64,000 nucleotides of DNA, from positions 1-64,000 of the forward strand of contig JAUCBJ010003530.1 in assembly GCA_032718475.1 (NCBI GenBank). Reading direction: 5' to 3'. How positions within the stretch are numbered: the first letter of the stretch is position 1; every line of letters begins with the position of its first letter. Both the position numbers and the translations under genes were made by a program. The notes beneath the pieces were generated by a model. The model did no database searches. It had not been told where the DNA came from and was given only the letters and a program-made list of their open reading frames with translations. This document shows positions 34,804 through 46,922 of this stretch, one piece after another. The stretch comes from Nemertoderma westbladi. Taxonomy: Eukaryota; Xenacoelomorpha; Nemertodermatida; Nemertodermatidae.

Positions 34804-36839
34804 TGGAGTCAGTCAGCCAAATGGAGAAGTCTTGGTTTCGTACTGTAGACTGTTATAGTCTTCGTGGTTGGAACCTCTCTGCATCGTATTAAATTGAATT
34901 AAGATAGTTTATTATTTTGTAAGTAATATTGTGGCTTATGAATAATTTACTGTTGACCGTTAGTTACGTAATATAGTGTTTATTGAAGTTTATTTATAGT
35001 TAAGTTTTACGCATACGGGATCCCGAGAGTGATAATCCCGGTCCCGATGCCGGAAATCCCGCAAATTTGCGCTAACCAAATTACCCGAGTAAGACAGTAA
35101 GAGTAGGACACGAGTCCAGTTTGCCCTTATCCGAGGCGCATCCCATTGCGTTCGTGGGTCACGCATCAAATGGAGAAGTGGGCGTGGACTGGAAGATGGT
35201 GCTGGGCTGCCATAAGGCCAGACAGGATAGGAACGTCATATGCAGCAACCAGCTAATTAATCTACATCGCCTCTTCTGTACTTAACTCTATTTTATAATT
35301 TTTAACTGATATTTGTGCTGTGTGGTGGGTTTCTCTATAGTTCTCTACCTATTAATTATCAGTAAATGTTTGTCTCTTATACTTTTAATTAATAGGGTAC
35401 TATACCATTAATAGTGCCGGTGTGTCGATTTTTGTATTAAATGTTCCAGAATGTTTAGCACCACCCATGAAACTTTCTACTTTTTTATATTTTATTCATC
35501 AAGACATGATTGGAGCAAAAAATAGTTTTCATGTATTGGGTAACATCCTTTGTTAAGGGTAATAATATTTAGTATTAAATAAATAATTAAATAGCATTTA
35601 TATTAAAAGCCACCCATTTGCCCGAGTAAACAATCTAATTAAACTTATAACATTATTATTACTAATGAGGTGTATTCTTAGAAGTAATACTATATTACAG
35701 AAAGGTGAAAGTTCTTCCTAATAAAATTACAGTTTATTAAATATAAGAAATAATTATTGTATATTATTATTAAGAATTCAGTGCATTAAGCGATATCGAA
35801 AGGGGTACATACTGTAGATTACACTTTGATTGCTTATTCCTATATGAACAGTGTGAGACTTGATTTGATTTTGTTGGACTATATGCATGCAATAAGCAGC
35901 CAGAAATTTGTATAGCAAATTATATTTATATTATATTTAATATATTTTAAGCAATATGCTCTGCTCTTATGTCTATCACAACATTACAATCGTCATGTTT
36001 ACGAATATGGCAACGAAATTCTCGAGAACCTACTCAAACTATTATTAAATTTTAAGAAAATAAGTGTAGCCCTTTGTGTACCAAAGATAAAGATAAAGAT
36101 TTTTACTTCCAAGAAAGTATATTTGATCGTACCAAGGTTTATTTTGTTGTTATATATAAAGTGGATAACCATATTATTACTTATCCTACCCTCAAAGGCG
36201 GCACACTGCCGCCTTTAACCATTTTCGAAATTTATAAATCTTTCATTTGAACTCCGGGGGGCACACTGCAGCCTTAATCATTTGTAACATAATTATTGGC
36301 TAAATTTAAATTAAATTGCATAAACTATGTAATTTAAAATTAATCAAACCAACAGGAATCCCTTCAAGCAATAAATTAATTTTTCTAGACCAGTTTTTCC
36401 TGCACGACACGAATATGAACTCCATTTATCCGCCCCAATAGTTATAAGAAAGTTATAAGAGGTTTTTATAAAGAGGCGGCACCCTGTCGCCCTGGGAGTC
36501 AGGATAATATATGTAAAGGCGGCACTCTGCCGCCATGAGGGTTAAGTTATAATTATATAAAGGCGAAACACTGCTACCCTGGGGATCAGGATAATATTAT
36601 ATATATGTAAAGGTGGCACTTTGCTGCCATGGGGGTTAAGTTATAATTACAGTATTTAAAGGCGGCATTATGAGCATTTTCATGAATTATGAACACGAGT
36701 ACGTGTCGTGACAATACGTGTGATGAACTCGTACCGTGTTGGTACGCAAAGTGTTAAAGGCAAATAGGTCTATGATACAGTTGCTGAAGTTAGTAACGTT
36801 GTAGCAGGACGATATAGCTGGTTTTCTGCTCTTGTATCT

Positions 36840-37063
36840 GGGTCAGTACAAAACGAAGACCAAGGACGTACAAAACTAAGAGGTAAAGTAGCGTTAGCTC
36901 CCAAAGAGCGTTAGGTCTCATTGGCATTTAAAGGAGCAGGTTAGTAAAGGATCAGGTTACATAGTCATAGTTGGGGGAACCAAAACAATAAACGAAAGTT
37001 ATCACATGTGTTTCGTACAGGTCTTAAGTTTTTGGGTCTTGTGTATTTCTTTTGTGCTCACCC
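36840..37063 (+). mobile_element. GGGT-ended MITE family, copy 3
   Basis: The duplication partner of 28450-28673, with a few substitutions (GTGCTCACCC at the right end). It was present before the segment duplicated, so it is not an independent insertion. Confidence 0.7.
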
Positions 37064-37419
37064 TTTTGTATTTATTATTGCACGCTTGTAGCAAATTATT
37101 ATTGCCAATCTGTTGTTCTATGTACTAATACCGTTGTGGACACCCAAGAGTCTATAGATCGGATTAGAGACCAAGTTTATTTTGCAAATATTCAATTTGT
37201 CATTCCCCTCAATTATACACGATATATGATGTTTCCGGACACCAAGTTGTGCCTACAGTCAAAGAAACTTAATATCAATAAATAACCAAAGACGAAAAAG
37301 CAATATCACACTCCCTCACATTACCCTCACATTATACACCACACCCCCTCAGTCCCACTGAAAGGGCACAACTCTGAACAAATAGTGCGTCGGCACAACT
37401 AGAAATCGGCTATCTAGAG

Positions 37420-38606
37420 AGTGAGGAAGTGAGGGCAGTGAGGGAAGTGAGGCATGAGGGAAGTGGGGCAGTGAGGCGCCTCACTGCCTCACTATGCCTC
37501 ACTGCCGCACTGCCTCACGAGGCCTCACTGCCTCACTATGCCTCACTCCCTCACTCCCTCACTTGCCTCACTTCCCTCACTGCCTCACTATGCCTCACTG
37601 CCTCACTATGCCTCACTGCCCTCACTGCCTCACTATGCCTCACTGCCTCACTATGCCTCACTGCCTCACTCCCTCACTCGCCTCACTTCCCTCACTTCCC
37701 TCACTTCCCTCACTGTCCCTCACTATGCCTCACTGCCTCACTATGCCTCACTTCCCTCACTTCCCTCACTCCCTCACTTCCCTCACTTCCCTCACTATGC
37801 CTCACTTCCCTCACTTCCCTCACTATGCCTCACTGCCTCACTATGCCTCACTCCCTCACTCCCTCACTTCCCTCACTTCCCTCACTATGCCTCACTGCCT
37901 CACTATGCCTCACTGCCTCACTTCCCTCACTATGCCTCACTGCCTCACTATGCCTCACTGCCTCACTATGCCTCACTCCCTCACTTCCCCACTATGCCTC
38001 ACTTCCCTCACTGCCTCACTATGCCTCACTTCCCTCACTTCCCTCACTTCCCTCACTATGCCTCACTGCCTCACTCCCTCACTCCCTCACTATGCCTCAC
38101 TTCCCTCACTGCCTCACTATGCCTCACTGCCTCACTATGCCTCACTGCCTCCCTCACTCCCTCACTTCCCTCACTTCCCTCACTTCCCTCACTATGCCTC
38201 ACTGCCTCACTATGCCTCACTGCCTCACTTCCCTCACTATGCCTCACTGCCTCACTATGCCTCACTGCCTCACTATGCCTCACTGTCTCACTCCCTCACT
38301 ATGCCTCACTGCCTCACTATGCCTCACTAGCCTCACTGCCTCCCTCACTTCCCTCACTTCCCTCACTTCCTCACTGCCTCACTTCCCTCACTACGCCTCA
38401 CTGCCTCACTGCCTCACTGCCTCACTATGCCTCACTGCCTCACTATGCCTCACTTCCCTCACTACGCCTCACTGCCTCACTGCCTCACTGCCTCACTATG
38501 CCTCACTGCCTCACTATGCCTCACTGCCTCCCTCATTCCCGCACTCCTCACTTCCTCCCTCATCCTCACTTCCCTCACTTCCTCACTGCCTCACTTCCCT
38601 CACTCC
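37420..38606 (+). repeat. TCACTGCC / TCACTATGCC / TCACTTCCC satellite with strand switch
   Basis: About 1.2 kb of 8-10 bp units. The first 65 bp (37420-37483) are on the opposite strand (GTGAGGCAGTGAGG type). The orientation flips at GAGGCGCCTCAC near 37477-37488, a perfect dyad. The remaining array mixes three unit types without a strict order. Reading frames of up to 400 codons here (Leu/Pro/Thr/Ser-rich) are by-products. Confidence 0.95.
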
Positions 38607-38892
38607 TGTACACTAGCTTTGACTCTCCCAGCTATAGTGATAGTATGCAACCTTGGGAGTTAACGTGCGGTCTTATGAGTAAAGGGCAAGAGATGAGACT
38701 TCAGGTTGCCTCCATTGATTCACTCTTCTTAACTTTATAAAATAACTCCACCCTTATTTAAAGTTTTAAAAATTATGACTTAGTCGACTAATTTTCCAAA
38801 ATATATTATAAAAAACATATAATTTCTTGAATAAATAGACCTAATAGTAATAAATATTGTTGGCAAATACATTTATAATACTAATATAATTA
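38607..38892. other. Unassigned spacer
   Basis: No gene. Unique sequence after the satellite, becoming AT-rich from about 38740. Confidence 0.4.
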
Positions 38893-38995
38893 TTATGGAT
38901 AAATAGTCCTAATACTAATATAAATGTTATGGATAAATAGTCCTAATACTAATATAATTGTTATGGATAAATAGTCCTAATACTAATATGAAAGG
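38893..38995 (+). repeat. 34 bp tandem repeat x 3
   Basis: Units begin TTATGGATAAATAGTCCTAA at 38893, 38927 and 38961, exactly 34 bp apart, with a decayed copy just upstream. It lies at the 3' side of the minus-strand gene at 39014-40306. Confidence 0.9.
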
Positions 38996-39013
38996 AACTC
39001 AAACAAACAAATG

Positions 39014-40306
39014 TCAATAGCGTCGTCCTGCGCGGGCAAATACTGTACGAGAGTTTGTTGTCATAGGTCTTCGAAAATAAGTAAAAGCTGGTTGATTTTC
39101 TTTAATTTCATCTTCCTCATTAACCAACTGTTTCTTAATTTTATTCAATTGTTCATTAATTTTCAGTAATTTACTTTTATTTCCCAGAACCTGTCTTAAT
39201 ATCTCTTCTCTATTTTCCTCATTTTCTTCCATTTGTTTAATAAATTTCCGCATTTGATTTTTGTTTCCTAATATTTGTCTCAATATCTCTTCTTTATTTT
39301 CACCATTCTCTTCTAAATGTTTAATAATTTTCCGCAATTTATTCTTATTTCCAAGTAATTGTCTCAATATTTCCTTATTATTATCATTTTCATCATCTTC
39401 TTCACTTTCCTGACCTTCACTTTCTTCGTCGTCTTCCTGACCTTCACTTTCTTCGTCCTCTTCATGACCTTCACTTTCTTCATCCTCTTTCTGACCTTCG
39501 CTTTCTTCATTCTCTTCCTGACCTTCGCTGTCTTCATCCTCTTCCTGACCTTCGCTTTCTTCATTCTCTTCCTGACCTTCGCTTTCTTCACGCCCTTCCT
39601 GACCTTCACTTTCATCATCCTCTTCCTGTTCTTCACTTTCTTCATCCTCTTCCTGACCTTCGCTTTCTTCATTCTCTTCCTGACCTTCGCTTTCTTCATC
39701 CTCTTCCTGTTCTTCACTTTCTTCATCCTCTTCCTGTTCTTCACTTTCTTCACCCTCTTTCTGACCTTCACTTTCTTCATCCTCTTCCCCGTCTTCACTT
39801 TCTTCATCGTCTTCCTGTTCTTCACTTTCTTCATCCTCTTCCTGACCTTCGCTTTCTTCATTCTCTTCCTGACCTTCGCTTTCTTCACGCCCTTCCTGAC
39901 CTTCACTTTCTTCGTCATCTTCCTGATCTTCACTTTCTTCGTTCCCAACTTCACTCTCTTCAACTTCATCTTGACCCTCACTATTTTCATTCTCCATCTC
40001 ATCGTCCTCTTCTTCTTCATCTTCCTCACTCAAATTCTCATCATTTTCTAGGGGTAACTGTTTTTGTATCCCTTTCAAAATATTCATAACTTTATGAAAT
40101 TTATTTTCCATTGTCTGTTTTATCTTTAAAATATCACGCTCAACTCTCTTTTTCTTTTCATCTTCACTAAAAATATCTTCGGATTTTTTAAATTTCTTTG
40201 GTAATGGATCCATTAGTTTATCCTTTCTATGTCTTTCCATATGACGAGATAGATTATCTTGTCTCATTTCTTTATTACAAACCAAACATCTTTCATCTCT
40301 ATGCAT
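39014..40306 (-). CDS. C2H2-finger protein with long acidic repeat, intact ORF
   Basis: A 430-residue intronless frame. Residues 7-26 form one C2H2 finger (C7, C10, H22, H26; CLVCNKEMRQDNLSRHMERH). Residues about 35-90 are Lys-rich and helical. From about 91 to 297 the chain is almost pure Glu/Asp/Ser/Gln/Gly, built from an EESEGQEEDE-like decamer (30 bp at DNA level) that is surely disordered. Then follow three 32-residue repeats (ILRQLLGNKNKLRKIIK, ILRQILGNKNQMRKFIK, ILRQVLGNKSKLLKINE) predicted as coiled coil. The C-terminus is basic and aromatic (AFTYFRRPMTTNSRT, FARAGRRY). I recognise no family. A nuclear or nucleic-acid-bound scaffold is a guess. Intactness despite a repeat-rich core suggests it is or recently was expressed. 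An origin in a large mobile element is possible, but no partner genes are nearby. Confidence 0.65.
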   Translation of the reverse strand: MHRDERCLVCNKEMRQDNLSRHMERHRKDKLMDPLPKKFKKSEDIFSEDEKKKRVERDILKIKQTMENKFHKVMNILKGIQKQLPLENDENLSEEDEEEEDDEMENENSEGQDEVEESEVGNEESEDQEDDEESEGQEGREESEGQEENEESEGQEEDEESEEQEDDEESEDGEEDEESEGQKEGEESEEQEEDEESEEQEEDEESEGQEENEESEGQEEDEESEEQEEDDESEGQEGREESEGQEENEESEGQEEDEDSEGQEENEESEGQKEDEESEGHEEDEESEGQEDDEESEGQESEEDDENDNNKEILRQLLGNKNKLRKIIKHLEENGENKEEILRQILGNKNQMRKFIKQMEENEENREEILRQVLGNKSKLLKINEQLNKIKKQLVNEEDEIKENQPAFTYFRRPMTTNSRTVFARAGRRY

Positions 40307-41285
40307 TATATAGCAATGTCAATTGATATTATGAATTTTCGCTGAATGATTTTACAAAATTTTAAATAAATAAAACTTTTATGAAAATAAATAAAACTTT
40401 TAAAAATAAAAATTAGAGAATGAATGGGAATGCGGTGACTGGGGGCTATTATAGAGGGAGGTTAGAATGGAGTTGTGAAAGAAGAATAATGCGTGAGGGT
40501 TGTGCATTTCTTCAAACAAAAACTACAGTATCTACTGTAGTAAAGAGATGGTTGGGAATTAATTTGACACATGGCGTTTGGGTATTGCCTTTGTTGTTGA
40601 GCTAATATGCGCGTGGACTGCTTCGCAATACAATGCGAAAGAATGCAATCTATTGCAAGAGCAGATGTTTATTATCTCGGACGAATTGATGTAATAACGA
40701 AGCTATAGGTTTGAATAATTTAAACTCTGTGGCAGGTCCCATTCACGTGTTGACGTACAGTATAGGATTCAAAGGGATTAGTCATACCACATCTAATAAG
40801 AGCCCAACGACCGCAGATTATTGAGGGATGACTCAGGGCCAAACTGGTCCACTTTATTTTCGAGTGAGGGTAATTTATGTTTTGGGCCCCGCTCGCATGT
40901 TTATATTTAATTCTACCTTTACCTACTGTATGGCAAAAATAATACAAATGTATTGTATATTGTATTGCACAGTGCCTATTGTATTGTATATTTCGTTTGT
41001 TATAGTACAATTTATTCATCTCGCGTCCCTATCTGATTGATTTGTGTCAAATTAAATTGCCTTTGGCAACATTATTTGATACAAATCGATTGATTAAACA
41101 ATTAATTAATTGTTTAATCGACCAATTAATTAATTGTTTAATTAATTAATGACCTACTTAACACCCAAGGTGTGAAGTTGGTCCAACTGTCGCAGAGAGT
41201 GGCATACTATTACTACTAACAAGGAACCATTCTTATACCATTATAACATTATTCTTTATTTCTTATCTTTATCTTTAGTTTTATC
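40307..41285. other. Intergenic sequence with a perfect 28 bp palindrome
   Basis: Contains a perfect palindrome at 41092-41119 (arms GATTAAACAATTAA and its complement), followed by a second, partial copy to about 41148. Frames at 40420-40605 and 40720-41040 show no features and are not called. Confidence 0.5.
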
Positions 41286-42730
41286 TAAACAAAAGGAGCT
41301 GCTCTCATGGAAAGAATATGATGTTGTTGAAATTTTTTCAATGGAAGAAGTTATAAATAAACCAATTCAAACCAGTTAATTCTTGGAAATCAATACCAAA
41401 TGGCCCATTTGTGGCAAAATCTCGGCTAGTTGCTAAGGGATTTCGAGATGGTGAGAAAGAAAATATCATATCTGAATCGCCCACTATTGACAGAGAAATT
41501 CTACAGTTGGTTCTGAGTTTACTTCCAACTATGGGTTATAAACCAACAACAATGGATGTAAAAACAGCCTTCCTTCAAGGTGAACAAATAAAACGAGATG
41601 TATTTCTACACCCACCCCCAGAAGTCAGTTTACCAGCTAACACCTGTTGGAAGCTAAAGAAGACAGTCTATGGATTAGTCGATGCATCTATTAATTGGTA
41701 TAATCATGTCGACCATGTAGTAAGAGAGGCAGGTATGTTTCGTAGCAAGGCAGATCTAGCATTGTATTTTATGCACAGAGGTGAAAAACTCGAGGGTCTA
41801 TTGCTTGTTCACGTTGATGATTTCTTTTATGCTGGATCAGATTGGTTCAAGATAAATATTATGTCAAAGATTCAAAGCAAATTTACCATTGGAAAATTTA
41901 CTGAGAATTGTTTTTCGTTTCTGGGTCTATGTATACAAACTGTTATAGATCAAGGTGATCGTTTTCTAATTGCTATTTCCCAACAGGACAAATTTACAAA
42001 GTTGTGTGATATTCAATGTTCGGCTAACAGGAATAAATCTGAGTTGCATCTGAGAATAGAAGAAATATCATTGGTAAGATCTCTTCTAGGTAGTCTACAA
42101 TGGGCTGCGGCATTAACTCGCCCAGATCTTTCATTCAGTGTTTCAGCTCTGCAATCAGAATTGGAAGGAACCTACGGTGGAGATAATTACCAAGGTCAAT
42201 AAATTGTTGCAAAAAGCCAAGGCTTTTTCACCAAATTGTATTTACCACCGTCCAATGCATACAATTAAGCCAATTGTCTTCACTGATAGCAGCCATGGTA
42301 ATCTGCAAGATGGAGGTTCTCAAAGTGGCGCTGTCATAGTATTAGAAGATGAAAAGGGAAAAGTAATTAATGTTGTGAACTGGCGATCTCATCGAATACG
42401 TCGTATTGCTAGATCAACATTTTTGCCGCCGAAACATTGGCATCAGCAGCTGCTATGGATCTTGCTCTGTACATGGATTACATTCTCAATGAATTTATGA
42501 TAAAACGAAATAACTGATCAATACGGTCTGACTGCAAGAGTCTCGTTGATGAAGTGCATAGTTTAACGAATGCTCCATTGGAAAAACGACTGAAAATCGA
42601 TCTCGCTTCACTTCGGGAGGCTATGAAATTATATTGCATGGTTTTCGAGTATGTGCCGACAAAGATGCAATTGGCTGATGTACTAACCAAGGAGACATCT
42701 GGTTATCAACTATTGAAATTCTTAGAATGA
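41286..42730 (+). pseudogene. copia-type pol remnant: reverse transcriptase and RNase H
   Basis: Starts within the reverse transcriptase domain (KELLSWKEYDVVEIF). After a break near 41380 the main frame 41411-42202 has SRLVAKGF, DVKTAFLQGEQIKRDVFL, KKTVYGLVDASINWY and LLLVHVDDFFYAG. HVDD stands in for the usual YVDD. RSLLGSLQWAAALTRPDLSF follows. RNase H continues in another frame (42138-42500) with VFTDSSHGN. A frameshift near 42422 moves AAETLASAAAMDLALY out of frame, and a stop follows near 42513. The end, PTKMQLADVLTKE, is the usual copia terminus. Gag, protease and integrase are absent and no LTR pair is visible, so this is a 5'-truncated, decayed copy. Confidence 0.9.
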
Positions 42731-42969
42731 ATTATTGTGTTTGACTTATTCTTATTAATATTTAAAAACTTTAATACACTTATCTAGTTAAAAATAAAAA
42801 TCATATGAATGTCATAACTCTATGAAAACTCTATTAGCTAGTCATGTCTACCAGCTGATAACCTTAACAGCTGTTATAGTAAGCACTATTTATGTATGTA
42901 CTTTCTATGTTATCTTGTCTTTAGTTGATTGTGTAAAAGGTTAATTGATTGTAGTTTATACCGATATTA

Positions 42970-43852
42970 CAGTAGGTGCTGTGAGTTGTAGGTACAGTGG
43001 GTTGTAGGTCCTATGGGTTGTAGGTGCTGTGGGTTGTAGGTGCTGTGTGAGTTGTAGGTCCTATGGGTTGTAGGTGCTGTGGGTTGTAGGTGCTGTGTGA
43101 GTTGTATGTACTGTGGGTTGTAGGTACTGTGGGTTGTAGGTCCTATGGGTTGTAGGTACTGTGGGTTGTAGGTACTGTGGGTTGTAGGTACTGTGGGTTG
43201 TAGGTACTGTGGGTTGTAGGTACTGTGGGTTGTAGGTGCTGTGAGTTGTAGGTACAGTGGGTTGTAGGTCCTATGGGTTGTAGGTGCTGTGGGTTGTAGG
43301 TGCTGTGTGAGTTGTAGGTCCTATGGGTTGTAGGTGCTGTGGGTTGTAGGTGCTGTGTGAGTTGTAGGTACTATGGGTTGTAGGTCCTATGGGTTGTAGG
43401 TGCTGTGGGTTGTAGGTGCTGTGTGAGTTGTAGGTACTATGGGTTGTAGGTACTATGGGTTGTAGGTACTATGGGTTGTAGGTACTGTGGGTTGTAGGTA
43501 CATGGGTTGTAGGTACTATGGGTTGTAGGTACTATGGGTTGTAGGTGCTGTGTGAGTTGTATGTACTGTGGGTTGTAGGTACTGTGGGTTGTAGGTACTG
43601 TGGGTTGTAGGTACTGTGGGTTGTAGGTACTATGGGTTGTAGGTACTATGGGTTGTAGGTGCTGTGTGAGTTGTATGTACTGTGGGTTGTAGGTACTGTG
43701 GGTTGTAGGTACTGTGGGTTGTAGGTACTGTGGGTTGTAGGTACAGTGGGTTGTAGGTTCTGTGGGTTGTAGGTCCTATGGGTTGTAGGTTCTGTGGGTT
43801 GTAGGTCCTATGGGTTGTAGGTACTAAGGGTTGTAGGTGCTGTGGGTGTAGC
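42970..43852 (+). repeat. 16 bp GGGTTGTAGGTACTGT minisatellite
   Basis: About 53 units of 16 bp (GGGTTGTAGGTACTGT and variants with TGCTGT, TCCTAT, and a longer GCTGTGTGAGTTGTA form). Variants recur in order: the stretch from about 42983 repeats at about 43240, and that near 43540 at about 43660, showing internal duplications of about 257 and 112 bp. The Thr/Tyr/Asn-rich minus-strand frame is an artefact. Confidence 0.95.
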
Positions 43853-44106
43853 CCACTCGGGCAAACGCGGTCCACTATTAGTATTCGATGTACTAAATAA
43901 AAAATAATTAAGGTTAGATCTATATAAACTCATCCCAACAATATAATATCTATCCCATAAATTGAAAACTAACGATATACGGTTATATCCATTATATAAA
44001 AATAGTCATTTAAATTTATAAGGTGTTATGAATATATTTTACATACATATATTACGTCTTAGCCTATAAAACAATGAATTCGAGTGTTTAATTATATACC
44101 TTTCAG
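43853..44106 (+). other. Probable intron end before the GPCR exon
   Basis: AT-rich sequence ending TATACCTTTCAG at 44095-44106, a reasonable 3' splice site. Directly after it a frame opens in register with the GPCR. Confidence 0.5.
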
Positions 44107-45194
44107 ATTGCGGACTTGTTACCAACGGCAGTCTATCTGATGACGGATTTATTATTACAATCTACGAAGACACGGTTACACTCACACCATCAAAATGCAT
44201 GAAAAATCCCTCCAACATACCTGAATGCGCCGACGCAGTTCAAACTAGCGATATTTTATCAGACACCATAAATTTATCACTGGAGCAGAAAATAACACGT
44301 ATCTGCGGAGTTGCTCTTCTCTGCATAGGAATTCCATCGAATTTCGTTACAATATTCGCCATGTCTACAACCAATATACTAAATCGTCACACACGATTCC
44401 TTATAACAGCTCTATCTACAAGCGACACATTTCTTTTGATTTTCCAAATTTGGTTTTTCGGTATTTCAAGTTACTTCATAGCAGACCCTTTGTTACACAG
44501 AGGAATGTATATAAGACCATTAGTGATGGTTCTTTATTGGATAACTAATTACTCCGCATGGATGCTGATGTATTTATCGATAGAGAGATACATCTGTGTT
44601 CTTTACCCGCATGTCGCTAAGGATTTATTCAAGAAGACCAAATTTATTATAATTGGTTTGATGTTGGTGACTCTATCTGTTTCTTGGCCCAAATATTTCC
44701 CAACGCAATCCTACCCGGGCTTTTATCGAGCAGCTCAAGGGATCTACACAACCGAATTGGTCCGATACAACGAAGATATTTCCCGCGAATTAATGGGTAT
44801 TATTCATTTGTGGCAATCCGCAATGGATTATTTCCTACCGTTCGGTGTTATTTGCCCGCTTAATATCATAACAATAACGAAGTTGAAAAGTTTAGCCAAA
44901 AAAATAACGGGAAAATCTGAAAAACGCAAGGATGAAGAAAATCAGTTGACACGAATGTTGATCGCCACGAATATTTGCGCGATGATTTTAACCGCGCCTC
45001 GAGTGATTTACCACATATATATTAATTATGGTATGAATATTTATGCCTCTTTCGAGCCGGGCTCATTTATAAATCTCGCTCGAAAGATGGGATTTTGGCT
45101 CCACAGTCTCAACCAAGTCGTCAACCTCTATATATATCTTTCTTTCAGTCGCAGTTTTAGGTCATCTGTCATTCGTGCTTTTTGCGGGAAATGA
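44107..45194 (+). CDS. Rhodopsin-family GPCR, terminal exon
   Basis: A seven-helix receptor at the plasma membrane, most like invertebrate peptide receptors; the ligand is unknown. The frame is open from the splice acceptor at 44106 through the Met at 44199 to TGA. Upstream of that Met the translation continues sensibly (CGLVTNGSLSDDGF with an NGS glycosylation sequon, then a Cys), so 44199 is probably not the start. Numbered from that Met, helix 1 has GIPSNFV (44-50), helix 2 STSDTF (73-78) and helix 3 SIERYICV (127-134, ERY for DRY). Helix 5 has FLPFGVICP (212-220), helix 6 ILTAPR (263-268) and helix 7 NQVVNLYIY (305-313, NLxxY for NPxxY). The Cys pair usually joining helix 3 to loop 2 is not seen. 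A polyadenylation-type AATAAA follows at 45230-45235. Earlier exons are not found. Confidence 0.85.
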
Positions 45195-46922
45195 TAGATG
45201 TTGCTCTAAAAAATATATTATGAGTTATCAATAAACAAATATATGAAGCATAATAAGAAATATTGAAAATATATATGAAACATTACTATATAAAATAAAT
45301 AATTTGTGAAACATAAAAATAAATATGAAATAAATTTGTGAAACATAATAATAAATATATGAAGCATATAAAAATAAACATTGAAAATATATAATAAACA
45401 TTAATTAACATAAATTATATAATAAATTTGTGAAACATTAATATATATATATATATGAAACATAATAATAAATATAAAATAAATTTATGAAATATAATTT
45501 ACCATCATAATTATATTATAATTATATTATTTTACAGAAAATTACGTCGAATTACATCATAATTTGTGCAGGGTAAATATACTTCAAATATTAAGACGCC
45601 TTTCACAGTAAATTAATATAATATTAATTTAATTTTGGACTATAACATTTGATATATGTGATATAATTTCTTTTGCAGTAAAATATTTGTATGGTAGTAA
45701 AGTAATAGATATATTGTTGTTTGGAAGCAATAAACATTAAATATATATCCAAATATATATCCTTTAAATATGTTAACTTCGTGTGTACGCTAGGCTAACC
45801 ACCACTGTGTAGATTGTAGATAATGAAAGTTGTGAATAACAGGTTCCATTATTTTATGAATTATTCAAACTTTAACCGTTAACTCATTCTAACCCTATTC
45901 ATATTTCCTAGATCTTATCTAATTAATCGATCACCTCATAGTGACTCTGTGAACTGAGTTATTTCTTATTGTTATAGCCAGGATAGTTTACCCAGACCAA
46001 AAATAACACCCAGGCAGAAGTTTGTCAGCCGCCGATATCAACTGATATTATTCAACAATGCAATATCGAATTTTGACGATTTTCAAATGTTCAACAACAG
46101 AATAAATGGTTAAAAAATGTAAAATATATTGGAGCCGCTCTAACCGGTCTTTCATATTAATCGGCAATATTTGGCAACTTATGGCAAAATATTGGAATTA
46201 TAATTTCAAACAAACAAACATTGGATGCAGACATATGGCAATAACTCAGGTTTCTGATTAGATCTGATTATATTGTAAGATAATTTTTACATACAAACAA
46301 TAAATTGCTAATTAAAAATTTGAATTATTTTAAGTTAATCATAAATTAAATTAAATTAATAATTTACATTAAAAAAATAATAATAATAAAATAAATTAAA
46401 TTATAGTTTCCTTTTTATAGTAAGTTGTGATTTTATTTAATAAGAAAGATTATTATTACTTTATCTTGTATAAAGTGTTTATATCGCCATGGTTATGGGT
46501 ATTTTATTGTGAATGTTACTATGATGAACAGCGCCACACATTATAAAAACTACTTTCACTTTTGGACACATTTAGTTAGTTTTATTTTAATTTAATTTAG
46601 TTTGTCAGAATTAGTTAGTTTAGCATTTAGTTAGTTGTTGTTGGCATTACTTTTCCTTTTGTTTTGCTTTTCAAGGTTTTACTGTTTTAATAGATTTTTC
46701 CTTACATACTAATTAATATAATAATTATCTATTAAAAAATTATCCTCAATTATTTCATTCCTTTTCCAAACAAACAACATTAATTATTATATTCAGCAAT
46801 ACAAATTCATGGCTTGAAATAAATGCCTAAGAAATTAATCTAAAATATTGGTTGAGAATAAAAATATATCACACGGAATGGGGCCATCGCGCAGCACGTT
46901 ACATTAAGTGTCTTATGAGAAT
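45195..46922. other. AT-rich 3' flank of the GPCR
   Basis: 45195-45500 repeats words such as GTGAAACATAATAATAAATA and AAATTTGTGAAACATAA irregularly. The remainder is unassigned AT-rich sequence with no supported gene. Confidence 0.5.

Larger units (their letters stand above)
29942..37419. repeat. Segmental duplication, copy B
   Basis: Head-to-tail partner of 21309-29690. It retains the empty sites of the two copy-A insertions. It has its own additions: a fold-back-like structure at about 30748-32012 and a stretch at about 32440-33690 with two tandem arrays. It ends GGCACAACTAGAAATCGGCT-ATCTAGAGAG and passes directly into the satellite at 37420. Confidence 0.92.

Noticed and set aside
37429-38740. 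400-codon Leu/Pro/Ser/Thr-rich reading frames
   Set aside because: By-product of the TCACTGCC-type satellite; three overlapping frames are open at once.
39359-40051. Phe/Leu/Thr-rich 230-codon frame opposite the acidic protein
   Set aside because: Antisense shadow of the acidic repeat; the minus strand has the finger, coiled repeats and a coherent start and stop.
39014-40306. Membership of a Polinton/Maverick or large DNA virus insertion
   Set aside because: No polymerase, integrase, packaging ATPase or capsid gene is nearby; a single C2H2 finger is not enough.
42970-43852. Telomere-type repeat (GGGTTGTAGG)
   Set aside because: The 16 bp unit with ordered variants is an interstitial minisatellite, not TTAGGG-like.
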